Of a stretch of 43,647 nucleotides of DNA, positions 41,942 through 43,647 are shown in pieces. Both the position numbers and the translations under genes were made by a program. How positions within the stretch are numbered: position 1 is the stretch's first letter; the number at the start of each line of letters is the position of its first letter. Under the pieces are notes generated by a model that searched no databases, was not told the DNA's origin, and saw nothing but the letters and a program-made list of their open reading frames with translations. This DNA comes from an uncultured Clostridia bacterium (GTDB lineage: Bacteria; Bacillota; Clostridia; Oscillospirales; Ruminococcaceae): positions 1 through 43,647 of the forward strand of contig CALWNN010000046.1 of assembly GCA_944382845.1 (NCBI GenBank), given 5' to 3'.

Positions 41942-42370
41942 ATGTCAACTTATATGCCAAAAGCAGGCGACATTACTCGCAAGTGGTATATTTTAGACGC
42001 AGCAGGACAGCCTCTCGGAAGAGTTGCTGCTAAAGCTGCACACATTCTTCGCGGAAAGCATAAGCCAACTTATGCGCCACACGCTGACTGCGGAGATCAT
42101 GTAATCATCATCAACACAGACAAGGCTATCCTTACAGGAAAGAAGCTTGACCAGAAGATGTACAGATGGCACACCGGTTGGATCGGCGGACTTAAGGAAG
42201 TTAAGTATTCAAAGCTCATGGCTGAGCAGTCAGATAAGGCAATGACAATTGCTGTTGAGGGAATGCTTCCTAACAACACACTTGGACGTGCTGCTGCAAA
42301 GCGTCTCAGAGTTTATAAGGGTGCTGAGCATAATAATGCTGCTCAGAAACCTGAAATGTACGAGTTTTAA
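41942..42370 (+). CDS. rplM: 50S ribosomal protein L13
   Basis: A 142-residue large-subunit protein. WYILDAAGQPLGRVAAKAAHILRGKHKPTYAPHADCGD, the KILTGKK-like region and MLPNNTLGRAAAKRLRVYKG are standard. GGAGG precedes ATG 41942. Coupled to rpsI, 16 nt downstream, as in nearly all bacteria. Confidence 0.98.
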   Translation: MSTYMPKAGDITRKWYILDAAGQPLGRVAAKAAHILRGKHKPTYAPHADCGDHVIIINTDKAILTGKKLDQKMYRWHTGWIGGLKEVKYSKLMAEQSDKAMTIAVEGMLPNNTLGRAAAKRLRVYKGAEHNNAAQKPEMYEF

Positions 42371-42386
42371 GGAAGGAGCATAGAAT

Positions 42387-42788
42387 ATGTACGAATCAAA
42401 GCAGCCATATTTCTATGGCACTGGAAGAAGAAAACACTCTGTAGCAAGAGTTCGTGTATATCAGGGAAGCGGTAAGATCACCATTAACGGAAGAGATATT
42501 GACGACTACTTTGGTCTTGAAACTCTCAAGCTTATCGTTCGTCAGCCTCTTGCTCTTACAGATACACTTGAGAATTTTGACATTATTTGCACAGTTGCAG
42601 GCGGCGGTGTTACAGGTCAGGCAGGTGCTATCAGACACGGTCTTTCAAGAGCGCTTCTTCAGTATAATGAAGAGCTTCGTCCTGAACTCAAGAAGGCAGG
42701 ATTTCTCACACGTGACCCAAGAATGAAGGAAAGAAAGAAGTACGGACTCAAGGCAGCCCGTCGTGCTCCTCAGTTCTCGAAGAGATAA
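42387..42788 (+). CDS. rpsI: 30S ribosomal protein S9
   Basis: A 133-residue small-subunit protein with [20 protein letters not shown], the [13 protein letters not shown] core and the C-terminal tail QFSKR that reaches the P site. GGAAGGAG precedes ATG 42387. Its 3' end is a known integration site for mobile elements in streptococci. Confidence 0.98.
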   Translation: MYESKQPYFYGTGRRKHSVARVRVYQGSGKITINGRDIDDYFGLETLKLIVRQPLALTDTLENFDIICTVAGGGVTGQAGAIRHGLSRALLQYNEELRPELKKAGFLTRDPRMKERKKYGLKAARRAPQFSKR

Positions 42789-42806
42789 TTATTTTATCAA
42801 GAAAAT

Positions 42807-42847
42807 GGCTTGTTTACAGGGTTTTTGCCTTGTTGCAAGCCTTTTTT
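42807..42847 (+). terminator. Terminator of rplM-rpsI
   Basis: GGCTTG (42807-42812) and CAAGCC (42836-42841) close an extended hairpin that also pairs ACAGGG with CCTTGT, followed by six T. Confidence 0.85.
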
Positions 42848-42866
42848 GATGTCCGTTTGATGTCCG
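42845..42866. repeat. Perfect tandem 11-bp repeat
   Basis: TTTGATGTCCG occurs twice without a gap at 42845-42855 and 42856-42866, directly after the rpsI terminator. It could be a recombinase arm site of a mobile element or a slippage product. Confidence 0.75.
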
Positions 42867-42890
42867 AACGGTCAAAAAACATAAAAAATC

Positions 42891-42924
42891 AGCGGTTAAG
42901 GTGTAAATCCTCAACCGCTTTTTT
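42891..42924 (+). terminator. Second hairpin terminator after rpsI
   Basis: AGCGGTTAAGG (42891-42901) pairs with CCTCAACCGCT (42909-42919) with one mismatch, followed by a T run. On the plus strand it would back up the first terminator. Confidence 0.8.
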
Positions 42925-42943
42925 GTTGTATATACATTGAAAA

Positions 42944-43141
42944 TGTCAACATCTGTCAACATATATATTTTTGAATTTCAACTTTTTTCAACATCTACAT
43001 TTTTTGAATTTCAAGTTTTATGAGGTTGTTTCCCCACTATATATGAAAAAATATCAGGTTTTATCAGGTTGTTATCCTTTTTTATATCTGCCCAGTATTC
43101 TTTTTTATAGTGGGGAAAATCTCTTTTTTTATAGTGGGGAA
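42944..43141. repeat. AT-rich block of paired short repeats
   Basis: Several pairs: TGTCAACAT at 42944 and 42954; TTTTTGAATTTCAA at 42968 and 43001 (33 nt apart); TATCAGGTT at 43052 and 43062; TTTTTTATAGTGGGGAA at 43101 and 43125, with its core inverted as TTCCCCACTATA at 43030. No gene is convincing in 42925-43279. The arrangement resembles iterons or a cluster of binding sites. Confidence 0.65.
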
Positions 43142-43279
43142 GTATTCAAAATTTCTCTTGCTTCGTTCTCGCTTCGTTCCCTTTTTTATGGACTCCAAAA
43201 ATTCCAAATACTCACCGCTCCCGCACCGCTTCAAGCGGATTTTTCACGGCTTCCTCTTGGCTTCGTTCTCACAGTTCGC

Positions 43280-43531
43280 TCACAGTTGATTTTTGCATTT
43301 TCTCTTTGTTCGCTCTCTGTTCGTTCTTCTGTTCGGCTTCTGTTCGTTGAGAAAATCAAAGTCAAAAGAGAGGTCAATATCAAGGTCAATTTCAAAGTCA
43401 TCAAAGGAAAAATCAAGGTCATCAAGATTGAAGTTTATCGACACTTCCTCGACAGTTAAATTGTAATTTTTCGCCTGTTCATCACCTGTTAAAGTGGTAT
43501 TTTCTCGGAGTTCGCTCGGAGTTCGTTTCAT
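43280..43531 (-). CDS. Unknown protein with an aspartate/hydrophobic alternating segment
   Basis: An 83-residue frame starting at ATG 43531, which overlaps the stop of the upstream partial gene as TAATG. Residues about 32-61 alternate aspartate with Phe, Leu or Ile (for example FDDFEIDLDIDLSFDFDF), a pattern that would form amphipathic strands. A basic tail rich in Asn, Arg and Lys (NRRTNRERTKRK) follows and is encoded by GAACAGA-type repeats. A perfect tandem 11-bp repeat (43504-43525) covers the N-terminal codons. Composition is unlike the rest of the window. No family recognised; it may be part of a mobile element. Confidence 0.5.
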   Translation of the reverse strand: MKRTPSELRENTTLTGDEQAKNYNLTVEEVSINFNLDDLDFSFDDFEIDLDIDLSFDFDFLNEQKPNRRTNRERTKRKCKNQL

Positions 43532-43647
43532 TACTCGCTCACCGTGATATAAATACCCTCGCTCTGTTCAACCAACTCATTATACATATTTTCAAATTGG
43601 CTATTGCCTGCCGTTGCTCGTGAGTCTTTTTCTGCAATAGCAGTATT
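43531..43647 (-). CDS. C-terminal end of an unrecognised minus-strand gene (5' partial)
   Basis: An open frame enters from the right edge and ends with TAA at 43531-43533; the visible 38 residues end in NELVEQSEGIYITVSE. The 1-nt stop/start overlap with the next ORF suggests an operon. Too little is visible to name it. Confidence 0.5.
   Translation of the reverse strand, partial: NTAIAEKDSRATAGNSQFENMYNELVEQSEGIYITVSE

Noticed and set aside
42971-43459. 162-codon plus-strand frame at the right edge
   Set aside because: It runs through the AT-rich repeat block and is opposite to the better supported minus-strand genes with TAATG coupling; low complexity and no ribosome site.

Overview
The window looks like a chromosomal segment of a low-GC Gram-positive anaerobe of the class Clostridia, most likely a Ruminococcus-like member of the Oscillospiraceae. 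The evidence is the hprK-murB-rapZ-whiA block, a bifunctional AdhE, an OadB-type sodium-pump subunit, many TTGACA-17-TATAAT promoters and AAAGGAG-type ribosome binding sites. No tRNA, rRNA or CRISPR array was recognised.

Left edge (1-2000): the end of an unrecognised gene, a copy of an interspersed palindromic repeat, a possible flavodoxin remnant, and an aldo/keto reductase with a ferredoxin-like tail that is broken by two in-frame stop codons. This stretch looks decayed.

2000-14400: a tightly packed plus-strand run. It holds two tandem M42 aminopeptidases, a GNAT protein, a methionine gamma-lyase family PLP enzyme, hprK, a PHP phosphatase, murB, rapZ, whiA and dnaE, followed by a 55-codon unknown ORF. 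Overlapping starts and stops (ATGA type) suggest coupled translation in parts.

14400-26100: a promoter drives two M16-family proteins (YfmF/YfmH type), lgt with an unusual acidic tail, and folD. Next come rpsO with a structured leader, pnp, a repeat-rich spacer with a disrupted small minus-strand gene, a small membrane protein, recD2 and a ComF-like phosphoribosyltransferase.

26100-30300: two small helical proteins, a convergent MscS channel, the membrane subunits oadG and oadB of a sodium-pumping decarboxylase, and a YfbR-like HD nucleotidase.

30300-35900 (minus strand): a five-gene operon of two lipoproteins, an ABC permease, an ABC ATPase and a second ABC permease. It has a clear promoter with an overlapping 18-bp palindrome. 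This is the best candidate here for an undescribed system. adhE lies upstream with its own promoter, a 9-9-9 palindrome and a strong terminator.

39000-42800: a phosphotransferase-fold protein with an altered catalytic motif, a TtcA-family thiolase-type PP-loop enzyme with a coupled membrane protein, then rplM-rpsI behind a structured leader.

42800-end: after rpsI come two terminators, a perfect tandem 11-bp repeat, an AT-rich block of paired repeats, and minus-strand genes of different character, one encoding an aspartate/hydrophobic alternating protein. This looks like the edge of an integrated mobile element beside rpsI.
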